A DNA stretch of 57,611 nt from Bacillota bacterium (GTDB taxonomy: Bacteria > Bacillota > Sulfobacillia > UBA995 > UBA9673), in NCBI GenBank assembly GCA_003599345.1, contig QZJP01000049.1, positions 1 through 57,611 on the forward strand, written 5' to 3'. The notes beneath the pieces were generated by a model. That model was given only the letters and a program-made list of their open reading frames with translations, ran no database searches and was not told where the DNA came from. Made by a program: the position numbers and the translations under genes. Of this stretch, positions 35,951-45,955 are shown one piece after another. Numbering within the stretch: the first letter of the stretch is position 1; every line of letters begins with the position of its first letter.

Positions 35951-35984
35951 AGACTAGTTGAACAAATGCCTGTTCGACTAGTCT
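35951..35984. promoter_or_regulatory. Long inverted repeat upstream of the penicillin acylase gene (candidate operator)
   Basis: AGACTAGTTGAACA-AATGCC-TGTTCGACTAGTCT; 14-bp arms with one mismatch. Confidence 0.65.
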
Positions 35985-36123
35985 TAGGACTATCCTGCCG
36001 TCCTGGTCCTAGTGGCCGGCCCGCGGCCGCGGAGGGATGCCTCGTATATCGTCGAATACCCCCGAACCGGCTGTGGCAGGTTCTAGCACCGGCCGGGGCA
36101 GTTCGGTCCGGAAGGAGCCCGAC

Positions 36124-37908
36124 ATGACTCTGGATTTCAAGGCCAACCGGCAGGCCCTCAAGGTGTTCCGGATCTTCAGCTGGACCCTCGCCTCGTTCGC
36201 CCGGCTTCTCACGGCCGTGGGACTGTCGGTCCTGGTTCTCTCTCTTGTCAGCCTCTACAGCTCCCGCGCCGACGTCGCGGTCGAGGACGTGGTTCTCGGG
36301 CCGCGGTCAGAGACCCCGGCCCTCCACTTCAGCGCTTTGCCGCGGGAGCCGCTGGACGGGGGCCCTCCCACGGTTTTCGGTACTGTCGTCGTGGTCCACG
36401 GGTTCTCCGCGACCAAGGAGTTCATGAGAAGCCTCGACTACACGTTGGCCCGCGGCGGTTTCGAGGTCTACGGGGTGGACCTTCCGGGCCTCGGCGACTC
36501 ACGGGTCTCGATGGATTCCGCGAGGCTCGTGCCCTGGTTCTCTGAGCTACTGGCGGACATGACCGCCAAGGGCCTCCTCTCCCCGGGGGACATCTATCTG
36601 GTCGGGCACTCCCTGGGGACACTGGTCGTGACAAAGACGGCCGTTGAAAACCCCGACCTCGGCATCCGCGGGGTGGTGGCGCTATCGCCCATCTTTGCCG
36701 GCATAACCGAGACTCAGCCCGCCAACTACCTCGCCCTCACGGGCCAGGGGGAGTTGCCCGGCGTGAAGGAAGTGGCTTTCGAAGCGCTCAAAGCTGGAAC
36801 CGGTCTCGATGAGCCCTCGCTCGAGACGGTCTACGGAGACCATGAGACCGGGACGGCCAGGGCGGCGGGGCCCGTTCAAGGGGCCAGCCACATCTCCATC
36901 GCCGACTCGAGGGAGGCCGTGGGCGCCACGCTGAGGTGGCTTCAGTCCTCGGCCGGTCAGGCCGGCGTCGGGCTTCCCCGCATACAGACCGAGCGCGCCG
37001 AACGAGGTTTCGGCATGTTTGGGGCTCTCCTGTCCCTGATAGGCCTCTTCTACTACCTCGCGGGCTGGCTGGGCCTGCTCGGTCACGCCCCACGCCGGCC
37101 CGAGGCCCACGCGGTGGTGGAAGACGCCCGTGTCGCCGCCGGGCTGCCGGCGCAGCCCAAGCCCCTGGCCCTAGGCGAGAAGGCTCCTCCCCTGCCGGAA
37201 TCTGTCGAGACGGCGAGGCGGCGCGCAACCGAGTTGTTCGCCGGCACACGTCTCATTCCAATCCTGTTCTTCGCCGCCGCCACCATCTCGGCCGTGGTCC
37301 TCGGGCTGTTCGGAGCGCCAGGCTTCCTCAAGCTCTCGGGGGCCGACTACCTGGCTTCCTACCTCCTCATCTTCGGGGTCATCATGATCCCCGCCCTGGC
37401 TTACACCGGCCGCCTCGTCAAGACGGACGCCCTGGTGGCAACGGGGACGCGCCTCGGCGTCCCGCTCTCCGCAGCGCTCGGGGTCGGCCTGTTCTTCCTG
37501 ACAGTGGCCCTGGTCGGCGGCTGGGTGACCTTCTCCTTCACCAGCGTCCTGCCGCCGTCGTTCCGCTACTGGCTCGTCTTGTCGCTCTCCATGGTTTTCG
37601 CGCCATTCGCCGCGGTCGACGAATTGGCCCGCGCCACGATACACGACCGGACGGGTTTCTGGTGGGGTCTCGTCGTCAGCATCATGGGTAAGATGATCTT
37701 CCTCGTGAGCTGGTACGTCGGTTTCATGCTGCCGCACCCGCCGCAACCGTTCATGGTGGTCGGCCCGATGCTTGTCGCCGTCTTGGTCTTCCTCGACGTC
37801 ATCGCGAGCCTCGCCTACAACGAGCACGGGAGCTGGCTGGCCGGCGCGGTGTTCAAGGCTCTGACCCTGGGTTGGATAGTGGGCACGGTGTTCCCAATCA
37901 TCGTGTGA
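36124..37908 (+). CDS. Membrane-embedded alpha/beta hydrolase
   Basis: N-terminal TM; 'TVVVVHGFSATKEFMRSLDYTLARGGFEVYGVDLPGLGDS', 'YLVGHSLGTLVVTK'; C-terminal half with about 6-7 hydrophobic helices. ATG 36124 preferred to 36037. Confidence 0.85.
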   Translation: MTLDFKANRQALKVFRIFSWTLASFARLLTAVGLSVLVLSLVSLYSSRADVAVEDVVLGPRSETPALHFSALPREPLDGGPPTVFGTVVVVHGFSATKEFMRSLDYTLARGGFEVYGVDLPGLGDSRVSMDSARLVPWFSELLADMTAKGLLSPGDIYLVGHSLGTLVVTKTAVENPDLGIRGVVALSPIFAGITETQPANYLALTGQGELPGVKEVAFEALKAGTGLDEPSLETVYGDHETGTARAAGPVQGASHISIADSREAVGATLRWLQSSAGQAGVGLPRIQTERAERGFGMFGALLSLIGLFYYLAGWLGLLGHAPRRPEAHAVVEDARVAAGLPAQPKPLALGEKAPPLPESVETARRRATELFAGTRLIPILFFAAATISAVVLGLFGAPGFLKLSGADYLASYLLIFGVIMIPALAYTGRLVKTDALVATGTRLGVPLSAALGVGLFFLTVALVGGWVTFSFTSVLPPSFRYWLVLSLSMVFAPFAAVDELARATIHDRTGFWWGLVVSIMGKMIFLVSWYVGFMLPHPPQPFMVVGPMLVAVLVFLDVIASLAYNEHGSWLAGAVFKALTLGWIVGTVFPIIV

Positions 37909-38047
37909 GGACCCTTGGCCGAGGTAAGCTCGCCGATGGCTCCGGTGCCGCTATCTGCCTCGGGCCTTCCGGCGGCCGCGCTCCGCCCGGCGGCTCGATT
38001 CGTGATAAGCTTGGCCCGACAACTTCGCCGGAACGGAGGATTGACAC

Positions 38048-38941
38048 TTGTACCCCGTACTTTTCCGCCTGGGACCGGTCAGCGTCTACTCCTTCGGCTT
38101 GCTGCTCGCCCTCGGCTTTCTCCTCGCCGTCGCCGTGGCGTTTTTCAACGCGAAGCGTCATGGGATCGATAAGTGGCTGGTCCTCGACATGGCCTTGTTC
38201 GCCTTCATCGCCGGTCTTGTCGGTTCGCGTCTTCTTTTTGTTCTGTTGAACTGGCAGCTCTATGCTGACGAACCACTCAAGGTCTTCGCCACTTGGGAAG
38301 GCGGCGTCTCTTTCTACGGCGCGATTGCCGGCGGGTTCGTGGTCGTCGTGATCTTCGCCAGGCGCTTCAAGATTCGCGTAGGACGTTTGGCCGACACGGT
38401 CGCCCCGGGGTTGGCCCTGGCCGCGTCCGTGGGGCGCCTGGGCTGCCTGTTGAACGGCTGCTGCTACGGAGTGCCGACGTCGGGGTTCTGGGGCGTCTTC
38501 ACGAGGTTCGCTCCGGGACTGCGCCACCCGACGCAGCTCTACGAGTCGGTCGCCTACCTTCTCGTGTTCGTCTTCCTCCTGTGGTGGCAGAAGCGCCACG
38601 CCCGCGCGCCCGGGCAGGTGTTCCTGGCTTTCGTCGGGGCGTACATAGTCGCCCGGTTCGGGGTCGAGTTCTTCCGCGAGGGCGAGCGGGTCTATCCCTG
38701 GCTCAGTCTTACCCAGGCGGCAAGCATCGTGATATTCCTCGCGACGGTCGTCATCTACATCTACCTCGGCTACCGGGCGCAGGCCCCGGTTGGGCTCGGT
38801 CACGAGCAGCTCTTGCCGGCGCCCGCTGGCGAGCAGGCTCCGCCGGCGCCCGGGGCGCCGCCCACCGGCCCGGCCGACGCGCCGGACGTCGGGGCTCCCG
38901 GCGGCGCGGGTGCGCCAGGAGCGGAATCGGGAGCGGAATGA
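38048..38941 (+). CDS. lgt: Prolipoprotein diacylglyceryl transferase
   Basis: 'YPVLFRLGPVSVYSFGLLLALGFLLAV', 'GGVSFYGAIAGGF', 'LAASVGRLGCLLNGCCYGVPT', 'HPTQLYES', 'RFGVEFFREGE'. TTG start. Confidence 0.95.
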   Translation: MYPVLFRLGPVSVYSFGLLLALGFLLAVAVAFFNAKRHGIDKWLVLDMALFAFIAGLVGSRLLFVLLNWQLYADEPLKVFATWEGGVSFYGAIAGGFVVVVIFARRFKIRVGRLADTVAPGLALAASVGRLGCLLNGCCYGVPTSGFWGVFTRFAPGLRHPTQLYESVAYLLVFVFLLWWQKRHARAPGQVFLAFVGAYIVARFGVEFFREGERVYPWLSLTQAASIVIFLATVVIYIYLGYRAQAPVGLGHEQLLPAPAGEQAPPAPGAPPTGPADAPDVGAPGGAGAPGAESGAE

Positions 38942-38961
38942 GCGGAATGAGGTAAAGAAAG

Positions 38962-38988
38962 GGCCGGCCAGGGAGTCCCCGGCCGGCC
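38962..38988. terminator. Bidirectional hairpin between convergent genes
   Basis: ggccggcc a ggg agt ccc c ggccggcc. Confidence 0.6.
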
Positions 38989-39013
38989 TTCGGTTTCTCC
39001 GAGACCTTGCCGC

Positions 39014-40879
39014 CTATCCGGCGTCGACCGGCGGCGTGGTCGCCTGGCCTCGTGTCAGCGTCGCGGCTAGCTTCGCGCCGACCAGAGCTGTAATCACGAC
39101 GACCGCCGACGCCAGCCCCGTCGGTATCATCTGCAGGCAATCGGCGTAGAACTTGAACCCCCAGACGAGGTTCGGGATGTACCAGCCGAAGTCGAGGCCC
39201 CAGAGGTAGTAGAAGAGGATGGCCTGGAGCCCGATGCCGTAGGCCACGAGATAGGAAAGGGTGGCCGCGCCCGCGGCCAGTTCAGGCCCGCTGTAGCGCT
39301 TCCGCCAGCCGGCCACGGCCCCCGCCACGAGGCCCAACACGACGACTACGGCTGCGGCCTCTATCATCCTGGAGTTGAAGAACTGCTGGATGAGATCCTC
39401 CTCGTTGAAGATGGACAGTGAGAAGTTGTAGCCGTGGACGACGAAGAACAGGGTCAGGTAACTGATGAAGTAGAGGGCTGCCCCGCCGACGGCCAGCCCG
39501 AACCAGCGATTGCGAGACAGGAAGAAGAGCGGGACCAGAGGGAGCAGGGCCAGAAGCAGGGCCGGTATCATCCGAGAACCGCGCTCTTCCCCGATGCGGA
39601 GTTCCCTTAGGGATGCCCTGACCTCGTCCATGTTCCAGATAGCTTCCTTGGCGGTCTGGAGGGCCAAATCAGGGTTGCCGGCCACCACGTGGACCCACGC
39701 CTGGTCTATGAGACCGCCCGCCGCGTCGAGCTCGTCCGCGGCCTCCGCCAGGGCTTCCGCCGGGCCTCCCCCGCCCTCCACGTCGAGCAGGGACTCGTTC
39801 ATGCCGGCGAGGTACTCCCGCGTGAAGGCGTGGCGCGCCTGCCCCAGGTCGACGAAGGCCTTGGCCATGTCCTCGGCCCCGAGGTCGATGACGCCGTCGA
39901 GGACCGCGCCGATGCTGTGAGACGGCATGCTCATGCCGAGAAGGGCGCAGATGGTCGGGGCGATGTCACACTGGCTCGCGGCCGGGTAGCTTCCCGGCTT
40001 CACGGCCCTGCCCGCCATCACCAGAGGCGTGGTGATGACCTCCGGCTCCCAGCCCCCGTGACCGCCCGTGGCGATGTGCCCGTGGTCGGAAGCCAGGATG
40101 GCCGTCCGCTCGTCGAGGTCCCAGGCCGCGAGGAGCTGAGCGATGTAGCCGTCTATGACCTTCGCCGTCGCCAGGGCCTCGGGCGACGAGCCCCCGTACT
40201 CGTGCGAGTCCTTGTCGACGCCACCGAAGTGCACGACCATGAAATCAGGCAGGGGGTCGCCCCCGGTTAGAACCTCCAGGGCCTGCTCAAACACCATGTG
40301 GTCGTAGGCGTCCTCGGAATCGTCGAACTGGTACATCCGGTCGATGCTGTCACCGTAAAGATCGACCCAGCCCTTGCCCGCGACCACCGCCGTGCTCTTA
40401 CCGGACCGGCGCGCGCTCTCGAAGACATTGTCGACCTTTAGCAGCCCTTCGTACCAGTTGGTCGTCACGCCGTGGATCTCCTGGCTGGTGCCGCTGGGGA
40501 TGACGGCCGCGGCGGGATCGGACAGCGACGGTTGGCCCGTAATGGCCGTCAGGTCGGCGCCCGCGGGTATCGAGCCTTGGCCAGTCCGGGCGGCGTTCCA
40601 GGCGTCGAGAAGCTTCGAGTTGTCCACCCGGAGGCCGTCGACGATTATCAGCAGGACGCCTCCTGTCCCCGGGTCGCCGGTAGCCGGGACCGGTTCGAGG
40701 TCGAAGAGGTACTGGCTCCGGTACTCGACCACCGCGTTCCAAGCCTTCATGGTGAGTTCCTGGACGTAGAGGGAAAGGCCCGCCAGGCAGACGGGTATCA
40801 GGCAGGCCGCGATGATCCAGGCCCAGCGCCCTCGTCCGCCCGGCGCCGGTTTCCTTGCTGTCTTGCTGGGCATGACCAC
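39014..40879 (-). CDS. Membrane-bound alkaline phosphatase superfamily protein
   Basis: 'GGVLLIIVDGLRVDNSKLLDAWNAAR', 'DFMVVHFGGVDKDSHEYGG', 'ILASDHGHIATGGHGGWEPEVITTPLVMAGRAV'; C-terminal TM bundle. Confidence 0.88.
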   Translation of the reverse strand: MVMPSKTARKPAPGGRGRWAWIIAACLIPVCLAGLSLYVQELTMKAWNAVVEYRSQYLFDLEPVPATGDPGTGGVLLIIVDGLRVDNSKLLDAWNAARTGQGSIPAGADLTAITGQPSLSDPAAAVIPSGTSQEIHGVTTNWYEGLLKVDNVFESARRSGKSTAVVAGKGWVDLYGDSIDRMYQFDDSEDAYDHMVFEQALEVLTGGDPLPDFMVVHFGGVDKDSHEYGGSSPEALATAKVIDGYIAQLLAAWDLDERTAILASDHGHIATGGHGGWEPEVITTPLVMAGRAVKPGSYPAASQCDIAPTICALLGMSMPSHSIGAVLDGVIDLGAEDMAKAFVDLGQARHAFTREYLAGMNESLLDVEGGGGPAEALAEAADELDAAGGLIDQAWVHVVAGNPDLALQTAKEAIWNMDEVRASLRELRIGEERGSRMIPALLLALLPLVPLFFLSRNRWFGLAVGGAALYFISYLTLFFVVHGYNFSLSIFNEEDLIQQFFNSRMIEAAAVVVVLGLVAGAVAGWRKRYSGPELAAGAATLSYLVAYGIGLQAILFYYLWGLDFGWYIPNLVWGFKFYADCLQMIPTGLASAVVVITALVGAKLAATLTRGQATTPPVDAG

Positions 40880-41022
40880 ACCTCCAACGCTCGTTTGCGC
40901 CTACGGTTCGCCGCGCCCGTCGACAGTCCTTTGGCGGGCGCGGCACCCCAGCTGCGGACAGCCGGGACGCCGGAGGAATGATATCGGCTGCGTAGAACAC
41001 GGTCAGACAGGGAGGCTCTCTC

Positions 41023-41814
41023 ATGACGGGGCGGGATAGGCGTGAGCGGGTCGGGCTCACGCTAACCGTGCTGGGGGCTACGTCCCCCTACCCGGGTCCC
41101 GGAACCTCGGGCCCGGGGTATCTCCTGGAAGGCTTCGGTGCGCGCATTCTTCTCGACTGCGGGAGCGGCGTGCTGTCCAGGCTAGCCTACCACTCCGATT
41201 ACGCCGATCTCGACGCGGTCATCATCAGTCATCTTCACTTCGACCACTGCTCCGATATGCTGGTTCTGCGCTACGCGCTCGACGCCGCCGCCCGCGCCGG
41301 GCGCCTGATCGAGCCGGTACCCGTCTGGTGCCCGACCGAACCCGCCGACGTAGCCGGTCTGATGAGCTACAAGGAAGCCCTCCGGGCCGTGCCCATCACT
41401 CCGAACGAGCCAACCGACATCGCCGGCCTCACGGCGACTTTCATCCCTGTGAGGCATCCCATTCCGACCTACGGGGTCATCCTGCGACCGTCCAAGGCGC
41501 CGGCAGTCGGTTCGCTCCTGTTCTACACCGCGGACACCGAATGGATGGACGAGCTTCCCGGCCTCGTAGGCGACTGCGAGATTCTTGTCGCGGAGGCCAG
41601 TCTCACCGCCAAGCAGGGCGTGCTCGGACCCAAGGTCGGCCACATGACGGCTGGGGAGGCTGCCCGCCTAGGCGGCATGACCAACGCGAGGACCATCGTC
41701 CTCACCCACTATCCACCCGGTCGCCGTGAAGAAGACATACTCCACGAGGCAAAGCGGGTCCTGGCCCGCCCGGTCCTCGTCGCCACGGAAGGCCTGCGGG
41801 TCGAGTGGCCGTGA
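41023..41814 (+). CDS. MBL-fold metallo-hydrolase (RNase Z-like)
   Basis: 'LLEGFGARILLDCGSGVLSRLAYHSDYADLDAVIISHLHFDHCSDMLVLRYAL', 'VGHMTAGEAARLGGMTNARTIVLTHYPP'. Confidence 0.93.
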   Translation: MTGRDRRERVGLTLTVLGATSPYPGPGTSGPGYLLEGFGARILLDCGSGVLSRLAYHSDYADLDAVIISHLHFDHCSDMLVLRYALDAAARAGRLIEPVPVWCPTEPADVAGLMSYKEALRAVPITPNEPTDIAGLTATFIPVRHPIPTYGVILRPSKAPAVGSLLFYTADTEWMDELPGLVGDCEILVAEASLTAKQGVLGPKVGHMTAGEAARLGGMTNARTIVLTHYPPGRREEDILHEAKRVLARPVLVATEGLRVEWP

Positions 41815-41863
41815 GTGGCTGTGGCAACTTAAGCACTCGGTGACTTCGGAGACGGAACGCAGC

Positions 41864-42483
41864 ATGACAGTCGTTGTCGAAGAAGCGACGACCCCCCGCC
41901 ACATCAGGACCTTCATCCGCCTGGAAGCTCTACCGGGGGGTCTCGTGGCTGAAGGCGCGCGGGGCGACGTGGGTCGGGGGTCCGGTGTCGCCGATCGTCG
42001 ACATCAAGCGGATCGCCGACTGGGCCATGCCCGCTAAGTGGTCGGACGTCGTTCCCCCGACCATCGCGGAACTGCGGGAAATGGGGCGAAAGCTGCGCCC
42101 GCCGGCCGACCCCGGCCTCTGCTACATAGCCCGCGCCAACGACGGCGACGAGCTCATCGGCGTCATCATCGCCTTGCCGGACTACAACCAGGTCCTGGCC
42201 AAGCTCAACGGCCGGCTGTTCCCGTCAGGCTTTCTCAAGTTCCTCTGGTACAGGCGGAGCATAGACGGCACCCGGTTCTTTGTGGGGTTCGTCGTTCCGG
42301 AGTGGAGGAAAAGGGGTGACCGGGGCCATCTTCCTCCACTCCGCCCGTGCCGCCCTTCGCCGTGGCTACAAGTGGGCCGAGGGGTCGACTATCGGTGAGA
42401 CCAATCTTCCGATGCGCCGCGACGCCGAACGCGCGGGCGGCCGCCACTACAGGACCTACCGCATCTACCGGAAGCCGATCTAG
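41864..42483 (+). pseudogene. Decayed GNAT-family N-acetyltransferase (frameshifts and internal deletion)
   Basis: Three frames must be stitched together: 'MTVVVEEATTPRHIRTFIRL' / 'AWKLYRGVSWLKARGATWVGGPVSP...LCYIARANDGDELIGVIIALPDYNQVLAKLNGRLFPSGFLKFLWYRRSIDGTRFFVGFVVPEWRKRG' / 'VTGAIFLHSARAALRRGYKWAEGSTIGETNLPMRRDAERAGGRHYRTYRIYRKPI'. Confidence 0.72.
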
Positions 42484-42514
42484 GACTCTCGCCGAAGCCG
42501 ATCCAGGACTCCCG
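42471..42514 (+). repeat. 21-bp direct repeat (period 23) at the end of the GNAT pseudogene
   Basis: gaagccgatctaggactctcg / gaagccgatccaggactcccg, 2 mismatches. Confidence 0.75.
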
Positions 42515-42711
42515 GCCCCTCTTCCCCCGCCCCAGTTATGGGGTGGACTGCCTCTTCCGACCTAAGGCGACATAATTCTTCCGCTTTCGAGAAGGAAACC
42601 CAGGGGTGTCAGCGAAACGGTTGCAGGTTACGTGTCTCTAGGTGTGCTTTCTCTGAACCGAGCCGCGGGTGGACTCGCAGCGTGCGGAATCGGGTGTAGG
42701 GAGGAGCCGGC

Positions 42712-44619
42712 GTGAAGATACCCAAGAAGCGCCTTGGGGAGGCCCTGGTCAGCGCTGGCCTGCTAACCCCTGAGCAGCTCGAACGCGCCATAGAGCTCCA
42801 GAGGTCGTCGGGAAAGCGCATAGGCGAGGTCATCATCAGCATGGGACTCATCGACGAGGACCGGCTGGGGCGTGTCCTCGCCCAGGAACTCGGTATCCCG
42901 TTCATCCCCGAACGCGAGGTGGAGGTTAAGCCCGAGGCGGCTCAACTCATCAACGAGCAGGCCGCTCGGCGCTACCGCGCGGTCCCCATCGACCGCCGGG
43001 GCCAGACCATCATCCTGGCCATGGCCGACCCCCAGAACGTCTTCGCCTTGGACGATGTGGCCTTCATCACGGGCTGCGAGGTCCAGCCGGTAGTCACCAC
43101 CGAGAAGGGCATCGACCGCGCGATTTACATGGCCTACCGCCGCGGCACCGGCCCCGACGCGGACGTCCGGACGGGTCCCGGAGTCCAGCGCCGGTCGGGT
43201 GCTCCACCAATCGCCACCACGAGGGCCCCCTCCCGGCCCGGGCGCGTCTCAGGACCAGCCGGGACCGTGGTACCCCTCCCGCAGGCGCCGACATCTCTCG
43301 GCGTGGGCGGCGCCCTCGGCGCCGGGGCGGCCGCGTTGGCCGGGACCGACCAATCGAAGCAGTCGTTCGCGGATATCGAGGCCGAGCTCAGCGGCGCCGC
43401 GTTCAAGGCGGCGGCGGTCAAGACCGAGGTCGAGGCCGCCGACGAGGCCCCGATAGTCCGGCTCGTCAACCAGATTATCGACCAGGCCATCGAACAGGGC
43501 GCGACCGACATCCACATAGAGCCCGATGAAACCTTCTTTCGCGTGCGCTACCGTATCGACGGCATGCTGCGCGACGTGATGAACAGGCCCATCGAGCTCC
43601 ACGCCCCCACGTCCTCGCGCATCAAGATCATGGCCAGTATGGACATCTCTGAACGCCGCCTGCCGCAGGACGGGCGCATCCAGCTCCGGGACCAGAAGCG
43701 AGACGTGGACCTTCGCGTGTCCAGCATCCCGACCATCTACGGCGAGAAGCTGGCCCTGCGCATCCTCGACAAGCGCCGGACGATAGCCAAGCTCGACAAT
43801 ATCGGCTTCCATCCGGACGACCTCGGCAAGTTCCGGGACGGCATCTCCAGGCCCCACGGGATGATTCTCGTGACGGGTCCGACCGGGAGCGGCAAGACCA
43901 CCACGCTCATGGCGGCCCTGCGCGAGCTGAACACGCCCGACAAGAACATCGTGACCCTCGAGGACCCCGTCGAGTACCAGATTCAGGGCATCAACCAGGT
44001 CATGATCAACGAGAAGGCCGGCCTGACGTTCGCGCGCGGTCTCAGGGCCTTCGTCCGCCAAGACCCGAACATCATCATGGTCGGCGAGATACGCGATTCC
44101 GAGACGGCCGAGATTGCCGTCCGCTCCGCCCTCACCGGCCATCTCGTCCTATCAACCATCCACACGAACGACGCCATCGGCGCTGTCTCGCGGCTCCTGG
44201 ACATGGGAGTCGAACCCTTCCTTATCGCGTCGACGCTCCTGTGTGTCGTGTCGCAACGCCTGGCGAGGATGCTCTGCCCCAAGTGCAAGATCCCCATAGA
44301 TCTGCCGGACGGCGACCCGGTCCGCGTCAGCTTGGGCCTCGACGACAGCGGGCCTGTCACGGTCTACGAGGCCCCGGGTTGCTCCCATTGCGGCGGCACC
44401 GGCTATCGCGGCCGTGTCGCCATCTTCGAGTTGTTCCACATCACCTCCAGAATCAGGCAGCTCATCGCAAGTCGGGCGCCCATCCAGGAAATAACTAAGG
44501 AGGCAAACCGGTCCGGCATGAGATCCCTCCAGAAGGACGGGGTCGAAAAAGCCGTCCAGGGAGTCACCAGCCTGACCGAAGTGCAGCGGGTCACCTATTC
44601 CGAGGAGTTGCCCACGTGA
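42712..44619 (+). CDS. pilB: Type IV pilus assembly ATPase PilB/GspE
   Basis: MshE-N-like N-term 'LGEALVSAGLLTPEQLERAIELQ'; 'GMILVTGPTGSGKTTTLMAALRELN'; 'EIRDSETAEIAVRSALTGHLVLSTIHTNDA'; 'CPKC..CSHCGGTGYRGRVAIFEL'. Confidence 0.96.
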   Translation: MKIPKKRLGEALVSAGLLTPEQLERAIELQRSSGKRIGEVIISMGLIDEDRLGRVLAQELGIPFIPEREVEVKPEAAQLINEQAARRYRAVPIDRRGQTIILAMADPQNVFALDDVAFITGCEVQPVVTTEKGIDRAIYMAYRRGTGPDADVRTGPGVQRRSGAPPIATTRAPSRPGRVSGPAGTVVPLPQAPTSLGVGGALGAGAAALAGTDQSKQSFADIEAELSGAAFKAAAVKTEVEAADEAPIVRLVNQIIDQAIEQGATDIHIEPDETFFRVRYRIDGMLRDVMNRPIELHAPTSSRIKIMASMDISERRLPQDGRIQLRDQKRDVDLRVSSIPTIYGEKLALRILDKRRTIAKLDNIGFHPDDLGKFRDGISRPHGMILVTGPTGSGKTTTLMAALRELNTPDKNIVTLEDPVEYQIQGINQVMINEKAGLTFARGLRAFVRQDPNIIMVGEIRDSETAEIAVRSALTGHLVLSTIHTNDAIGAVSRLLDMGVEPFLIASTLLCVVSQRLARMLCPKCKIPIDLPDGDPVRVSLGLDDSGPVTVYEAPGCSHCGGTGYRGRVAIFELFHITSRIRQLIASRAPIQEITKEANRSGMRSLQKDGVEKAVQGVTSLTEVQRVTYSEELPT

Positions 44620-45929
44620 CAGAAACCGAGGGAACCCTGTACCACGTGACGTCGCGGTCCGAGGCCGCGGCCAGCACCGAGTTCGACGCCAACAACCTAC
44701 TGGAGGTATCTTCGAGGCATGAGGCCTCCGACCTCATCCTCACGGTCGGGGCCCCCCCGACCATGCGGGTCAACGACGACCTGGTCGCCATCGGCGGGAC
44801 CAAACTGGAGCAGAACGATTGCGAGGCCCTCCTCTACCAGATGCTCCATCCCGACCTCGCGGCCAAGTTCGAGCGTAGAGGCGAGATCGACTTCGCCTAC
44901 AGCATCCCCGGGGTGGGCCGCTACCGTGTCAACGGTTTCCGGCAACGGGGTTCGGTGGCCATTGTCGCCCGCGTCATTCCCCCGCGGATAAAGACCATCT
45001 CGGAACTCGGGCTCCCGGACGTGGTCACGAGCCTCGCCCGGCGCCCCAACGGCATCATCCTGGTCACGGGACCTACCGGGAGCGGTAAGACGACGACCCT
45101 GGCGGCCATGATCGACCTCATCAACACCGAGCGGGCCTGCCACATCGTGACCCTGGAGGACCCCATCGAGTATCTTCATCGCCACAAGAGGAGCATCATC
45201 AACCAGCGTGAGATAGGGAAGGACACCCGGACGTTCACGAGCGGGTTACGGTCGGCCCTGCGTGAGAACCCGGACGTCATCCTTGTCGGCGAAATGCGCG
45301 ACCTTGAGACCATCGCCATCGCCATGACCGCTGCCGAGACAGGCCACCTGGTCCTGGCGACCTTGCACACGAGCGACGCCGCGCAGACCGTCGACCGCGT
45401 CATCGACGTCTTCCCGCCCCACCAGCAAGACCAAATCCGCATCCAGCTCGCGGCCACTCTCCAGGGCATCCTGGCTCAGACCCTGGTGCTCAAGCGGGAC
45501 GGCACGGCCAGGGTGGCGGCCTTCGAGATTCTCATCGCCACGCCGGCCATCCGCAACCTCATCCGGGAGGGCAAGACCTACCAGATACCCACCCAGATAC
45601 AGACCGGCGGCCGCTTCGGGATGAGGACGATGGAGGCCTCGTTGAGGGAGCTCGTCTCGTCCGGCGCCATCTCCGAGGACCAGTACAGGAGCCGCCTGGC
45701 CCACCTGGCTGCGACCGGGGTCTTCGTGCCTCCCGCCGCTCTTGGCGCCAGCGCCGGTACGGGTCCTTACGGGGCCGCGGCCGGTGGGACGACCGGTGCC
45801 GTGGGGGCGGCAGCCGGGACGGGCGGGCCGGCGTACGGACTGGTGGGGGGTAACCCGTCAGGGGCCAGCCCCTCCGGAAGAGCGGGAGGCGTCGCGCCGC
45901 GCGGAGCCTACAGGCCCCGCTCCGGCTGA
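44616..45929 (+). CDS. pilT: Type IV pilus twitching motility ATPase PilT
   Basis: 'ASDLILTVGAPPTMRVNDDL', 'ILVTGPTGSGKTTTLAAMIDLIN', 'GEMRDLETIAIAMTAAETGHLVLATLHTSDAAQTVDRVIDVFPPHQQDQIRIQLA'. Confidence 0.95.
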   Translation: MTETEGTLYHVTSRSEAAASTEFDANNLLEVSSRHEASDLILTVGAPPTMRVNDDLVAIGGTKLEQNDCEALLYQMLHPDLAAKFERRGEIDFAYSIPGVGRYRVNGFRQRGSVAIVARVIPPRIKTISELGLPDVVTSLARRPNGIILVTGPTGSGKTTTLAAMIDLINTERACHIVTLEDPIEYLHRHKRSIINQREIGKDTRTFTSGLRSALRENPDVILVGEMRDLETIAIAMTAAETGHLVLATLHTSDAAQTVDRVIDVFPPHQQDQIRIQLAATLQGILAQTLVLKRDGTARVAAFEILIATPAIRNLIREGKTYQIPTQIQTGGRFGMRTMEASLRELVSSGAISEDQYRSRLAHLAATGVFVPPAALGASAGTGPYGAAAGGTTGAVGAAAGTGGPAYGLVGGNPSGASPSGRAGGVAPRGAYRPRSG

Positions 45930-45955
45930 GCACACGCGTGGGAAGGGTCTAGGCC

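Noticed and set aside
42540-42711. Possible riboswitch (e.g. c-di-GMP) upstream of pilB
   Set aside because: I looked for conserved GEMM-type core sequences and did not find a convincing match.
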